NCBI RefSeq assembly: GCF_041154675.1
Contig: NZ_AP031322.1
Location: 62,001-126,000, forward strand
Reading direction: 5' to 3'
Length of the DNA stretch: 64,000 nucleotides
From: Sulfurisphaera javensis
GTDB taxonomy: Archaea; Thermoproteota; Thermoprotei_A; Sulfolobales; Sulfolobaceae
Under the pieces are notes generated by a model that saw only the letters and a program-made list of their open reading frames with translations, ran no database searches and was not told the DNA's origin. Made by a program: the position numbers and the translations under genes. The stretch's first letter is position 1; every line of letters starts with the position of its first letter. Shown here one piece after another: positions 8,980-17,797 of this stretch.

Positions 8980-10425
8980 TTAATTTATTTTTTCGTCCTT
9001 TATAACTATTGCGTCTGATATTCCAATCCATTTTAACTTATAACCTAAGTACTCTAACACCTCCACAATGTAATCCCCATATTTAAACCTTAACTCGTTT
9101 AGGCTCTTATTGTTAAAATCTTCTTTTTTCAGTTTTTCCAAGATCTCATTTTTTACGTAATAATTCTTAAGGAAAATATAGCCTGGAAATGTTTTCAAAT
9201 TTCTTCGTATTATTTCAACTGGAAGAGAAAGCTCTTTTGCAATGTCATTTAGACTTATTATTTCACCAGAAATTGTATAATCAACTTTAACGTTTTCCAG
9301 ATACTTTTCCTCTAATTGTTTTAGCCACTTGTAAACTTGCGATATGTCAACTTTCCTCTTGTAAGTTATCACATTCATTCCACTAAATTTCTCTTTACCT
9401 AGTTCTTCGTTGAGTAAAACGAGAATTGGATCCTTAACCTTTTTCAATTTTTCTAATTTTTCTTTTATATACTCTTTAGTCCAAAAGCCTACAATTTCTA
9501 TATATACTCTCAAATTTCCTTTTTCTACTAAAAAATCTGGTATAAACACTTTATTATCTACTATCAAAGGTTCAGGTTCCCTAACTATCTTCCAACCCTT
9601 TGCCACATTAACAAAGTCCTTGTAAAATTTCTCCTCAACATTACTATCAAATCTTTTCTCGTCTATTATTAACTCTTTCATTTCTTTAAAGTTAGAAAGA
9701 CTTAACTTGTAAATCCTCTTAACTTTCTTTCCTAGAACTAACTCTGCCTCAATCTTCCAATTTTGTGAGGAAACAATAAAAGGTAAAAGGACAGCTAAAT
9801 TCCTTCCATATTTTTCAGTAAGTTTAACAAGCGTAGCTGGACCTAAGAACTCAAATCTTAAAGGTTTATCATAAGCAAAATACATTAAGCCTAACCATTT
9901 AGCCCTCCTTATAATTTCTTTCCAGTTCGAAGATACATAAACTGTCATTTTGTAAGCTTTAAAAAGTAAAGTCTGTAAAAGAGAAAGGTTATACCATTTA
10001 ATTAAATCCTCTGGAGTGATAATTGGAGCTTTAATAATTTTCTTTTCCTCATCTAGATCTGAAAAGACATACCTCATTACGTCAACTCCTAACTCCTTAC
10101 TTACCTTCTGAACTATTTCCTCCCTTTCTTTTTCATCTATAATTGGCCCATATTTGAATAACTCTCTTCTTATTTCTATTGGTGGAATATGAGAGTCTGC
10201 CTCAAATTCACATAATCTAGTTAACAATTTCACAAATCCACGAACTAACTTGTGATCATAAATTTTCTCTAAATAATCTGTTTCCTCCTCAATTTCTCCT
10301 AATTTCTTTCCAGTCTTAAAAAGGGAGATTATTTCATTTGCTAAGTCTAAATCTTCTTTAGTAGCAAAGCTTGGTATTACCTCATTCTTAATTATCGTAA
10401 ATCTGGCTAATTCCCAAGGTAACAC
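8980..10425 (-). CDS. bax1: Bax1, XPB-associated nuclease (DUF790)
   Basis: About 481 residues. Bax1 is the archaeal structure-specific endonuclease that binds the XPB helicase and cuts DNA in a nucleotide-excision-repair-like reaction. The chain has the family features: an N-terminal domain starting LPWELARFTIIKNEVIPSF, a nuclease core with IPDFLVEKGNLRVYIEIVGF (the D...E-x-x-G restriction-like motif, around residues 300-320), and a C-terminal DNA-binding part. The start is taken at the GTG at 10425, just before the conserved LPWEL. The frame stays open to 10479, but that would overlap xpb. It is transcribed away from xpb with a 31-bp gap; two small unknown genes follow it. Confidence 0.85.
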   Translation of the reverse strand: MLPWELARFTIIKNEVIPSFATKEDLDLANEIISLFKTGKKLGEIEEETDYLEKIYDHKLVRGFVKLLTRLCEFEADSHIPPIEIRRELFKYGPIIDEKEREEIVQKVSKELGVDVMRYVFSDLDEEKKIIKAPIITPEDLIKWYNLSLLQTLLFKAYKMTVYVSSNWKEIIRRAKWLGLMYFAYDKPLRFEFLGPATLVKLTEKYGRNLAVLLPFIVSSQNWKIEAELVLGKKVKRIYKLSLSNFKEMKELIIDEKRFDSNVEEKFYKDFVNVAKGWKIVREPEPLIVDNKVFIPDFLVEKGNLRVYIEIVGFWTKEYIKEKLEKLKKVKDPILVLLNEELGKEKFSGMNVITYKRKVDISQVYKWLKQLEEKYLENVKVDYTISGEIISLNDIAKELSLPVEIIRRNLKTFPGYIFLKNYYVKNEILEKLKKEDFNNKSLNELRFKYGDYIVEVLEYLGYKLKWIGISDAIVIKDEKIN

Positions 10426-10456
10426 ATAAATTATATGTAAATGAAATATTAAAAGT
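10426..10456. promoter_or_regulatory. Divergent bax1/xpb promoter
   Basis: The 31 bases between the two start codons are almost pure A/T. TATA-like words lie about 25-30 bases before each start (around 10428-10436 for xpb; around 10448-10454 on the other strand for bax1). The two core promoters therefore overlap and both transcripts would be leaderless. Co-regulation by mutual exclusion is possible; inference. Confidence 0.5.
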
Positions 10457-11776
10457 ATGGTATATTTAAGATACTTCAAAGGATTAATATTATCTGATGC
10501 TTTTGCACCTGGAATGAAGTGGAGTGATGAATTAAAAGCTTACACTTCTTTAGCTTATAAATATAGAGAAATAAGGAAATATTTTTTAGATAAAGGAGTT
10601 CAATTAGAGGAGAACGTTATAGATGCTTTACCATTTCCTTTGATAAAAGATAAAATTCAACTTAGGGATTACCAAGAAGAAGCGATAAAAGCTTGGATGA
10701 AGGAAAAAAGAGGCATAATAGTTTTACCAACTGGTGCTGGAAAGACTCAAGTTGCTTTAAAGATAATTTCGTTATTGAGAGTTTCAACACTCATTATAGT
10801 ACCTACGATTGACTTGATTAACCAATGGAGAGAAAGAATTGAAAAATACCTTGGTATTTCCCCCGGAGTAATAGGAGGGGGAGAGGATTCCTTGAAAGGA
10901 ATTACTGTGATAACTTATGACTCAGCATATATTAGGGCTGAAGAATTAGGTAACAAATTTATTCTGTTAATCTTTGATGAGGTTCACCACTTACCTTCAG
11001 AAGGGTATTCAACTATGGCACAACTTTTTGCATCTCCTTATAGACTAGGATTAACCGCTACGCCAGAAAGAGATGATGGCAAACATGAACTTTACCCAAT
11101 ACTCGTAGGTCCAGTAGTTTATAGGAAAAACTTTGAGGAATTGGCTGGAAAGTATATAGCTAAATTTAGGATACAAAAAATTTACGTATCTTTAACAGAT
11201 GAGGAGAAACAAAAATATAAAGAACTTAGGAAAAAATTAAAAGATTATCTTGATTCTAGAGGATTAAAGTTACAAAGCTTAGATGACTTCCATAAATTAG
11301 TTAAACTAGCTGCTAAAGATAAAGAGGCAAGAGAGGCATTATTAGCGTGGCACGAATCATTAAATATAGCAGTAAACTCCGTCTCTAAGATTGAAAAATT
11401 AAGAGAAATTTTAAACGAATTCAAGGATGAAAAGATCATAATATTTACGAGAGATACACAAATGGCTTATGAAATATCTAGAAGATTTTTAATACCAGTA
11501 GTTACCTACAAGACAAATAAGGATGAAAGAGAAGAAATCTTACAAAAGTTTAGAGATAATATATATAGAGTTATTGTAGCTTCTACGGTTTTCGACGAAG
11601 GAGTAGATGTTCCAGATGCATCATTAGCCGTAGTTTTGGGTGGATATGGAACTAAAAGACAATTTCTACAAAGATTAGGAAGAATATTAAGAAAAAAGGA
11701 GAAAGAAGCTTTAATGATAGAAATAGTAACTAAAGGTACAGCTGATTATCGATTAAGTAAGAAAAGAAGAGAATAA
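10457..11776 (+). CDS. xpb: XPB helicase (archaeal XPB-II type)
   Basis: A 439-residue superfamily 2 helicase/ATPase, the archaeal counterpart of eukaryotic TFIIH subunit XPB, which unwinds damaged DNA and works with Bax1. Motifs in order: LRDYQEEAI, Walker A PTGAGKT (about residues 91-97), DEVHH (about 174), LTATPERDDG containing the RED-like motif, IIFTRDTQ, ASTVFDEGVDVPDA and QFLQRLGRILRK. A long charged insertion after the RED region corresponds to the thumb. It lacks the large N-terminal extension of eukaryotic XPB. The neighbouring bax1 supports the XPB-II assignment. Confidence 0.93.
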   Translation: MVYLRYFKGLILSDAFAPGMKWSDELKAYTSLAYKYREIRKYFLDKGVQLEENVIDALPFPLIKDKIQLRDYQEEAIKAWMKEKRGIIVLPTGAGKTQVALKIISLLRVSTLIIVPTIDLINQWRERIEKYLGISPGVIGGGEDSLKGITVITYDSAYIRAEELGNKFILLIFDEVHHLPSEGYSTMAQLFASPYRLGLTATPERDDGKHELYPILVGPVVYRKNFEELAGKYIAKFRIQKIYVSLTDEEKQKYKELRKKLKDYLDSRGLKLQSLDDFHKLVKLAAKDKEAREALLAWHESLNIAVNSVSKIEKLREILNEFKDEKIIIFTRDTQMAYEISRRFLIPVVTYKTNKDEREEILQKFRDNIYRVIVASTVFDEGVDVPDASLAVVLGGYGTKRQFLQRLGRILRKKEKEALMIEIVTKGTADYRLSKKRRE

Positions 11777-11817
11777 TAGTTTCAAAAGTTTTTATTCTCA
11801 AAATCATAATTATTCTT

Positions 11818-12006
11818 ATGGATGACATTCTAAAAACTATGGCTAAATACGGGCCAATGCAGCTAGCAATTGCAATGATTATGGTAGGAGTAGCAATAAA
11901 CCTAGAACCTTTAACCATTATAGGAGGAATACTATTAGCCATAATGATAGGATTTTTGATAAAGGATTATAAAAGTAAAAGAAATTTAACCAAAAAAAGC
12001 ATCTAA
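11818..12006 (+). CDS. Small two-helix membrane protein
   Basis: 62 residues with two hydrophobic helices (about 13-31 and 34-48) and a basic C-terminal tail (KDYKSKRNLTKKS). A TATA-like element (AAAATCATAATTATT) precedes the ATG. It overlaps the converging primase-like gene by 21 bases. No family known. Confidence 0.5.
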   Translation: MDDILKTMAKYGPMQLAIAMIMVGVAINLEPLTIIGGILLAIMIGFLIKDYKSKRNLTKKSI

Positions 12007-13248
12007 GCCACTCCTTTTACCTTTTATAACTTTTTCAATAAATTGATCCCTAACTGGCAAGTATACTTGTTCATAAAATTTCCTTTGGTTCATTAGAACG
12101 TCTTTTGAAAATGAAGAAACGTATTTTACTGCAGCATCCCAAGCTTTATCATAAGGAATTATTGGGTCTATTTTTCTTGCTATTTCTTTATCATAATCCT
12201 CTGGAGTTTGAGGCTTATCACCAATAATAAAATACCCAGTCTCTCTGTCAACATAAACTTGCTCACCCCCTATATCTTTTAGCTCTTTATTACTCTCTAT
12301 TACTTCCCTAGGAACCTTAAGTCCATGTTTTGGAGTGTAGTTTTTTCCATAAAACTTTGCCCAAGCGTAAAATATAGCCCTATTCAAACCAAATGATTTT
12401 GCTTTATTTAAGTCTCCATAAAGAAGATAATATCTTACAGCTTGAAGTAAACCCATAACTTGAAATCTTCCTATTTTTCCTTCTATTTTCTCTTCTTTTT
12501 CAGCTTTAACTCCAATGTGAGAAGGTTCAGTATACTCAGCCAAAGCTTTTATTGCTAAATCTTCAGCTTCATTTTCTTCAAAGTTCTTCCATACACTTTC
12601 ATGCTTATAAGAATCGGGATTTGCCCAATCTAGATTGAACTCATGAAGCTTATTAGGAGAAAAGCACACAGCAACATAATTTAATTCTTTATGTAAGGAT
12701 AAAGGAGATGTGAAGACTCTCTTATCATCTATTAAGTCATCTATTTTCAATACTCCTCCAGATTCTTCAGATAGTTTTTCAATTTGATCTTTTACTCTCC
12801 TCAATACATATTTTACAATTGCATGGGAAATCCTAACTGGGTCTTCACTTTTTGGTAAAGCGTTTTCATTAATTCTTACATGAACTCCTTCACCACTCCA
12901 TAATAAATATACTGATTTGGTGACTTTCTCCTTATCAAGAAAAGAAATAATTATCTCAGCAGCCTTTATGGCATATTCCCATTTGTCAATTTTTGTGTCT
13001 ATATCAAAGAAGGGAGTATACTTTTCTATTTCTAGTTTATCCAAGTCCCTATATGTTGCTGCTGTAGCATAAAATGTTCTTGCATTATAAATTTTTGCTA
13101 ATCTAGCTACATCATCTGGTTTATTTATTTTTAAAGGTCTTTTTGTAATATCATACCTAACGAAAGTTTTACCATAAATTGCAACCCATCTGTTTTTACT
13201 AAACTCAAAGATCTCTTGTTTAACTTCAGGTTTATCATAATGATTCAT
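11986..13248 (-). CDS. Archaeo-eukaryotic primase-like protein (PriS paralog)
   Basis: 420 residues. The N-terminal half shows AEP-superfamily motifs: FDID at 81-84 (catalytic metal-binding DxD) and SGEGVHVRI at 118-126 (the SGxGxH motif), followed by IDDLIDDKRVFTSPLSLHK, which fits the third motif and the nucleotide-contacting region. No zinc-binding cysteine set of the true small primase subunit is visible. The long C-terminal half (about 230-420) is helical and unknown. It is probably a second AEP in the genome, used in primer synthesis, translesion synthesis or repair. It stands alone with its own promoter. Confidence 0.7.
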   Translation of the reverse strand: MNHYDKPEVKQEIFEFSKNRWVAIYGKTFVRYDITKRPLKINKPDDVARLAKIYNARTFYATAATYRDLDKLEIEKYTPFFDIDTKIDKWEYAIKAAEIIISFLDKEKVTKSVYLLWSGEGVHVRINENALPKSEDPVRISHAIVKYVLRRVKDQIEKLSEESGGVLKIDDLIDDKRVFTSPLSLHKELNYVAVCFSPNKLHEFNLDWANPDSYKHESVWKNFEENEAEDLAIKALAEYTEPSHIGVKAEKEEKIEGKIGRFQVMGLLQAVRYYLLYGDLNKAKSFGLNRAIFYAWAKFYGKNYTPKHGLKVPREVIESNKELKDIGGEQVYVDRETGYFIIGDKPQTPEDYDKEIARKIDPIIPYDKAWDAAVKYVSSFSKDVLMNQRKFYEQVYLPVRDQFIEKVIKGKRSGLDAFFG

Positions 13249-13307
13249 TTTAACCGTAAAATAATTTCTACCAAAAAAATATAAATAAGATTAACAACTC
13301 TTATTTG

Positions 13308-14144
13308 ATGGACAGCGTAGACAAAAAGATTATTTTATCACTCTTCAAAGACGGTAGAATTTCTCAAAGAAAAATAGCAGAGGAAGTTGGTTTATCAGCT
13401 ACTTCTCTCAACTATCGTTTTAATAAACTTCTTGAGGATAAGATTATTAAATCGTTTTCCCTTTACGTTAATCCTAACTTTTATGGTAAGTTCGTTGCAA
13501 GAGCAAGCTTTAAAAATTCGAAAGATTTTGACTCTAAGTTTGTGAATGTTAAAGTTAAATGCCTAGAAGAAGAAAACGTGTATGAAATAGAAGGAACTTC
13601 GGTAAATGATCTACAAGATAAGATATCTTATATGTCAAAGGAATTAGGAGAATATAGTATGATTTACATTCCGGAACAAAATCCTCAAAAACCCTCAGGA
13701 GTTGATATTGAAATTGTAAAGACGCTTATAAAAAATCCAAGAATGGATATTGGTGAAATCGCTAAAGAGATTAACATTCCTTCAAAAACAATTTTACGCA
13801 GATTAAATGCTTTAATTAATAAGAATTTCATTAGAATAATTCCTATTATTGATATAAGTAAAAGTGATATTATCGTATTTGGTGTTTTTTCACGAATAGT
13901 TAATAAAATGGAATATTTAAATCAATGTGAGTTTCTAAGGTTTACTGACGGTGAAAGAGGTATTGTAGTATGTGCAGTAGATAGTTTAAAGACTGCTGAA
14001 AGTTATGTGAATCAAATAAGAAAACAGGATGATAATGCAAAAATTATGATTGCTACGGAATATGAAATAAGAAATGATAATGCAAAAGAAGAATTAGAGA
14101 AAATAGAAAAACAAGCAATTTTAAATAACATGGAAGACAGCTAA
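13308..14144 (+). CDS. Lrp/AsnC-like regulator with two helix-turn-helix domains
   Basis: About 278 residues. It starts with an AsnC-type winged helix (DKKIILSLFKDGRISQRKIA...SATSLNYRFNKL), has a beta-rich middle part, and then a second winged helix (VKTLIKNPRMDIGEIAKEIN...KTILRRLNALI at about 130-175). This tandem layout differs from ordinary 150-residue Lrp proteins. The last third could be the effector domain. A TATA-like AAATATAAATAAG centred about 25 bases before the ATG at 13308 supports this start over the TTG at 13305 and suggests a leaderless mRNA. Target genes unknown. Confidence 0.75.
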   Translation: MDSVDKKIILSLFKDGRISQRKIAEEVGLSATSLNYRFNKLLEDKIIKSFSLYVNPNFYGKFVARASFKNSKDFDSKFVNVKVKCLEEENVYEIEGTSVNDLQDKISYMSKELGEYSMIYIPEQNPQKPSGVDIEIVKTLIKNPRMDIGEIAKEINIPSKTILRRLNALINKNFIRIIPIIDISKSDIIVFGVFSRIVNKMEYLNQCEFLRFTDGERGIVVCAVDSLKTAESYVNQIRKQDDNAKIMIATEYEIRNDNAKEELEKIEKQAILNNMEDS

Positions 14145-14662
14145 TTCTTCTTCCTTTCTGTTATTAAGAACATTATATAAAGAATAACTGGAATTAAAGA
14201 TAACCAAAATAGAATTGTAGGATAGGATTGTATTAACATCGATACAGTAGCCCCTTGATATTGAGTAGTTAATGTCTCCTGTCCAATTATTAAAAAAGGA
14301 TAATTAATAGACATTCCTATACCTTTACTTACAAGGTAATCAACCACAAAATAAATTATCACGGGATCTAGCAAGTAAAATATTGGTAACCAGAACATTG
14401 TAGAGTAACTGTATTTCTCTCCCTTAAAAATCAATATAATACCATATATAAGATTCATTAAAACATAAATTCTAAGAGCGTTTAAGAGAATATTTAGCAC
14501 TTGAGCAATTACTAAATTTTCTCCAAGCATTATAAGGTTTATTTGGAATGGAGAGTCGTATATTTGAAATATTCCACCCACACTATAATACCACCATGGT
14601 AAAGGAATAATATCTATTAAGATAGAAACAATGAAATAACTTAATAAAATTGGATACTTCAT
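14141..14662 (-). CDS. Membrane protein, unknown
   Basis: 173 residues with about four membrane helices (roughly 5-25, 55-80, 90-112, 148-168) and a large extracytoplasmic loop. No motif recognised. Its ATG overlaps the stop of the preceding gene by 4 bases, so the two are a coupled pair, perhaps a two-part envelope complex. Confidence 0.6.
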   Translation of the reverse strand: MKYPILLSYFIVSILIDIIPLPWWYYSVGGIFQIYDSPFQINLIMLGENLVIAQVLNILLNALRIYVLMNLIYGIILIFKGEKYSYSTMFWLPIFYLLDPVIIYFVVDYLVSKGIGMSINYPFLIIGQETLTTQYQGATVSMLIQSYPTILFWLSLIPVILYIMFLITERKKN

Positions 14663-15057
14663 AGAGTTGTCGCCTCAATAACTGTTGTTTCGAGTATTCT
14701 TAACTTTATAGTAATAGTTTCATTTTTATTGTTAATATTATTAACTAAATTTGAAAAATTAGTTATAATTAATGTCACATTTTCAGACATATGAGGAGGG
14801 ACAACCGCAATTTTATTCAAATAAATATATTCTCCAGATACATTACATATTATTATTGAAACGTTTAAAGGATTTTTAACATTTATAATCAGTTCACTTT
14901 TATTAAAAGAAATTATAGAAACCTTTAAATTGTTGGTAATATTACTTAGAGAATTTATCTGACTAACACCATTCTGAAAACTACTTTGTAATGTAGGAAA
15001 ATAAAGAATAATAAATAATATCGCTAATACAATTCCAATAATTTTTCCCCAATTCAC
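14659..15057 (-). CDS. Membrane-anchored extracytoplasmic protein, unknown
   Basis: About 132 residues from the GTG at 15057: one N-terminal membrane helix (GIVLAILFIILYFP), then a beta-rich extracytoplasmic domain with many Asn-X-Ser/Thr sites (NIT, NVS, NLS-like), as usual for glycosylated Sulfolobales surface proteins. The frame stays open to 15183, but this would overlap the divergent DMT gene, and the hydrophobic anchor fits better right after the GTG. Coupled to the following membrane protein by a 4-base overlap. Confidence 0.55.
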   Translation of the reverse strand: MNWGKIIGIVLAILFIILYFPTLQSSFQNGVSQINSLSNITNNLKVSIISFNKSELIINVKNPLNVSIIICNVSGEYIYLNKIAVVPPHMSENVTLIITNFSNLVNNINNKNETITIKLRILETTVIEATTL

Positions 15058-15096
15058 GGTAATTTTAATACCACAATAACATAATAAATTTATTAG

Positions 15097-15909
15097 ATGA
15101 TTAAAAGGGGATTTTATGACCTTGTCATTGCTTCTGCACTGTGGGGAACAATAGGAATAGCAACGCAAATAGGATATGAACATGGTGCCAATGTATTTCA
15201 GATAATTCTCTTTAGAAGCTTGTCTTCTTCTTTTCTCATTTTTACAATCTTTAATAACTTTAAAAGAATTCTTAATAGAATTTCATTTATTATGGGAATA
15301 GTTACTATAATTTTTTATGAAACATATGTTTATAGTGTTAATGTTTTAGGTGCTTCTCTTTCGGCTGTTTTTTTATATACAGCACCACTTTGGGTTTTAC
15401 TTGCCTCTAAATTTTTCCTAAAAGATAAAATCACTATCAGAAAAATTCTCTCTTCCTTACTAGTTATAATAGGAGTTTATTTTATTTATTTTTCTAAAAT
15501 ATCTATAGTTGATATTGGATGGGGTTTAGCCTCTGGCTTTACTTACGGATTATTAATAATTTATTCAAGATTTATGCAAAATAAAGATTTTAGTGATAAA
15601 GAGATATTAGCCTCACAAGCTATATGGAGCTTACCATTTTCATTTTTCTTTTATTTACTCTCACCCAATCTAACATTTTCGTCAATCTATACTGGAATCT
15701 ACTTAGGAATAGTAGCTACATTCTTAGCTTATATTTTCTTTTATAGAGGAATGAGGAGAACTGACTCTATAACAGCTTCAGTAGTTTCTTCACTGGAGCC
15801 AGTTTTTACGATCATTTTCGCAATGATTATTCTTCATCAATTTTTAACAACGTTACAACTTTTTGGTTCAATAATTATAATATTTAGTTCTATATTAATA
15901 TCTTTTTAA
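15097..15909 (+). CDS. EamA/DMT-family transporter
   Basis: 270 residues with ten predicted membrane helices in two EamA repeats, typical drug/metabolite transporter length. Signatures include ASALWGTIGIATQIGYEHGA near the N-terminus, AVFLYTAPLWVLLASKFFLKD in the first repeat and SVVSSLEPVFTIIFAMIIL in the second. It probably exports an amino acid or other metabolite through the cytoplasmic membrane; substrate unknown. Single gene with its own promoter, facing the divergent pair on its left. Confidence 0.85.
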   Translation: MIKRGFYDLVIASALWGTIGIATQIGYEHGANVFQIILFRSLSSSFLIFTIFNNFKRILNRISFIMGIVTIIFYETYVYSVNVLGASLSAVFLYTAPLWVLLASKFFLKDKITIRKILSSLLVIIGVYFIYFSKISIVDIGWGLASGFTYGLLIIYSRFMQNKDFSDKEILASQAIWSLPFSFFFYLLSPNLTFSSIYTGIYLGIVATFLAYIFFYRGMRRTDSITASVVSSLEPVFTIIFAMIILHQFLTTLQLFGSIIIIFSSILISF

Positions 15910-15937
15910 AAAAGAGTATTGATTTACTTTTTAAAAG

Positions 15938-17095
15938 TTAACTTAAAATTATTTTATCATTCCAGAACATTTTAAAGAACAATACTGTAGAGATCATTAC
16001 TGGTATTACTAAAAGAGTTATAGCTAACGTTAATCCAATAAAAATCGCTGCAAAACCTACAATTGCTGGAACAAGAAGGAATAAGATATTGTTGTATGCC
16101 AAAAAGTAAGAGTTGACGGCGTTTCTCTCTTCTATTCTGGTAGCCCTACTTATCATTATAGTTGACATAGGAAATATTGAACCATGGGGTATTCCTAACA
16201 AAGCGATAACAACTAAAAACAATTCATATGATGGAGCATAAAGTATTCCTAATAATCCTACAATTGTTATAAGTATTGAGATAAGCAAAGGCATTCTCAA
16301 GTTAGTAAATGGTCTGATTGTCATTGAAAGTCTTGTTAAGAAAGACAAAATGTAAAATGGTAAAAAGACAGAGTAAGCAACAAAGTTAGATAAATCGAAT
16401 CTCTCTTTAGCTAGAATTGCTAAGAAGGTTGTAAAGGCAGCAAAGGGAACATTATAAGTAGTTATTGATAGAATAGAAGCAATTAGTCCTTTATTTTTTA
16501 TTGCTGTAACACCAGATTCTTCCCTTTTGACTTCTGGGAATTTGATATTAAAAGATACTATAGTCCCTAGAATTGCTAATGGTAAGAACCATAGAAATAT
16601 TTGCCTATAATTGAACATAGTAAGTAAATAGGATTCTAATGCAGGACCAATAATTAAACTTAAACTTAAGCTCGTTGAATATAAGGATAATAATCTTTCA
16701 GCTGATCTTTTATCCTTAGCTAAACTTGCTGCAGTAATTAAATTAGGCATTATAAAACCAAAGATTAACCCAGCAACAGCTGAGATTATCCAAATAGTAA
16801 GTACGGTTGAATAGGCGAACAATATTAATGAGATAGCAATGATCATATTTGAAGCTATGAAGATCTTTCTTCTAAATTGAGCATTTAATCTAGGATTTAG
16901 AAAAGATGTCGAAATAAAAGTAAATGCAAACATTACAGTAGACAATAATCCTACTATCGAATCCGGTAAAGAGAGCACATATTTTCCGAGTAAAGGCACT
17001 GTAGTTGTTACCATATTGTTTACAGATCTTGCTGATACTGTCATTAAGACGAGTATAATTGAAGCTAGAATTAAATTATTCCTACTCTCAGTCAT
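15938..17095 (-). CDS. MFS transporter, 12-helix type
   Basis: 385 residues with about twelve membrane helices. It has MFS features such as the loop after helix 2 (LNPRLNAQFRRKIFIASN, a variant of the G-x3-D-R-x-G-R-R loop) and IISAVAGLIFGFIMPNLITAASLA around helices 4-5. Probably a secondary exporter; substrate unknown. It converges with the DMT gene, with 28 bases between the stops. Confidence 0.8.
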   Translation of the reverse strand: MTESRNNLILASIILVLMTVSARSVNNMVTTTVPLLGKYVLSLPDSIVGLLSTVMFAFTFISTSFLNPRLNAQFRRKIFIASNMIIAISLILFAYSTVLTIWIISAVAGLIFGFIMPNLITAASLAKDKRSAERLLSLYSTSLSLSLIIGPALESYLLTMFNYRQIFLWFLPLAILGTIVSFNIKFPEVKREESGVTAIKNKGLIASILSITTYNVPFAAFTTFLAILAKERFDLSNFVAYSVFLPFYILSFLTRLSMTIRPFTNLRMPLLISILITIVGLLGILYAPSYELFLVVIALLGIPHGSIFPMSTIMISRATRIEERNAVNSYFLAYNNILFLLVPAIVGFAAIFIGLTLAITLLVIPVMISTVLFFKMFWNDKIILS

Positions 17096-17248
17096 TGCAA
17101 AACTTAATAGTTAGGTGTCAAATTTAAGCTTTAATTATTACTTTTTAAAATTTTTTAAAATAGATGTTATTTTTGTCATTAAAGATTCGTGGTAGTAGCA
17201 TTAAAAGTACTTTTTCTCACTCAGAAATTTAATGGTTTAATCAACAAG

Positions 17249-17797
17249 ATGCATATGCCAGTAATAATATTTCTTATAATAATCGCGTTAGCCCTCTCTC
17301 ATGCTCTTGAGCCAGATCATATAGTCACTATGAGATTAATGAAAAGTAAAAAGGAATATGCTATGTTTGGATTATCTCATGGTATAGGTTTCGCTATTAT
17401 AGCCATTCCATTAGTCTTAATTCTCTCTTTTTTTCCTTTCTTGGAAATTGTAGGAGATCTAATAGGACTAGCTTTTGCATTAATCCTTCTTTACTCAGAA
17501 ATCATTGGTAAAGAGATCGAACTTAATGTATCTAAGAGTTTTGGTTCTGGGATATTGCAAGGTGCTTTTGCAATTACTCCATCAAAAATCGTGGTTGCTA
17601 TATTAGCTTCTGAGGTAGGCTTACTATTAGGCTCTCTTTATGTCTTTACCTTTGTAGTAATTTCTTCATTAGCAATCTTTCTAGTTGGTTTTTCACTTTC
17701 CTATTTAAACTTAAAGAAGGATATAAGTAGAATAGTCAATATCTGCATTGCGTTAGTTGCAACTATTTATATCCTTTTTAGTATACTAAAATTATGA
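17249..17797 (+). CDS. NiCoT/UreH-like nickel-cobalt transporter
   Basis: About 182 residues with six membrane helices. The first helix contains SHALEPDHI, the H-x-x-x-x-D-H metal-selectivity motif of nickel/cobalt permeases (NiCoT, RcnA, UreH). A second helix has a His (GLSHGIGF). The ATG at 17249 is preferred because the motif-bearing helix follows at once and a TATA-like AAATTTAATGG lies before it. A GTG at 17189 would add 20 residues. The next gene overlaps its stop by 4 bases (ATGA). Together with the nearby Opp/Dpp/Nik-like ABC genes this suggests a metal or metallophore theme; inference. Confidence 0.7.
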   Translation: MHMPVIIFLIIIALALSHALEPDHIVTMRLMKSKKEYAMFGLSHGIGFAIIAIPLVLILSFFPFLEIVGDLIGLAFALILLYSEIIGKEIELNVSKSFGSGILQGAFAITPSKIVVAILASEVGLLLGSLYVFTFVVISSLAIFLVGFSLSYLNLKKDISRIVNICIALVATIYILFSILKL

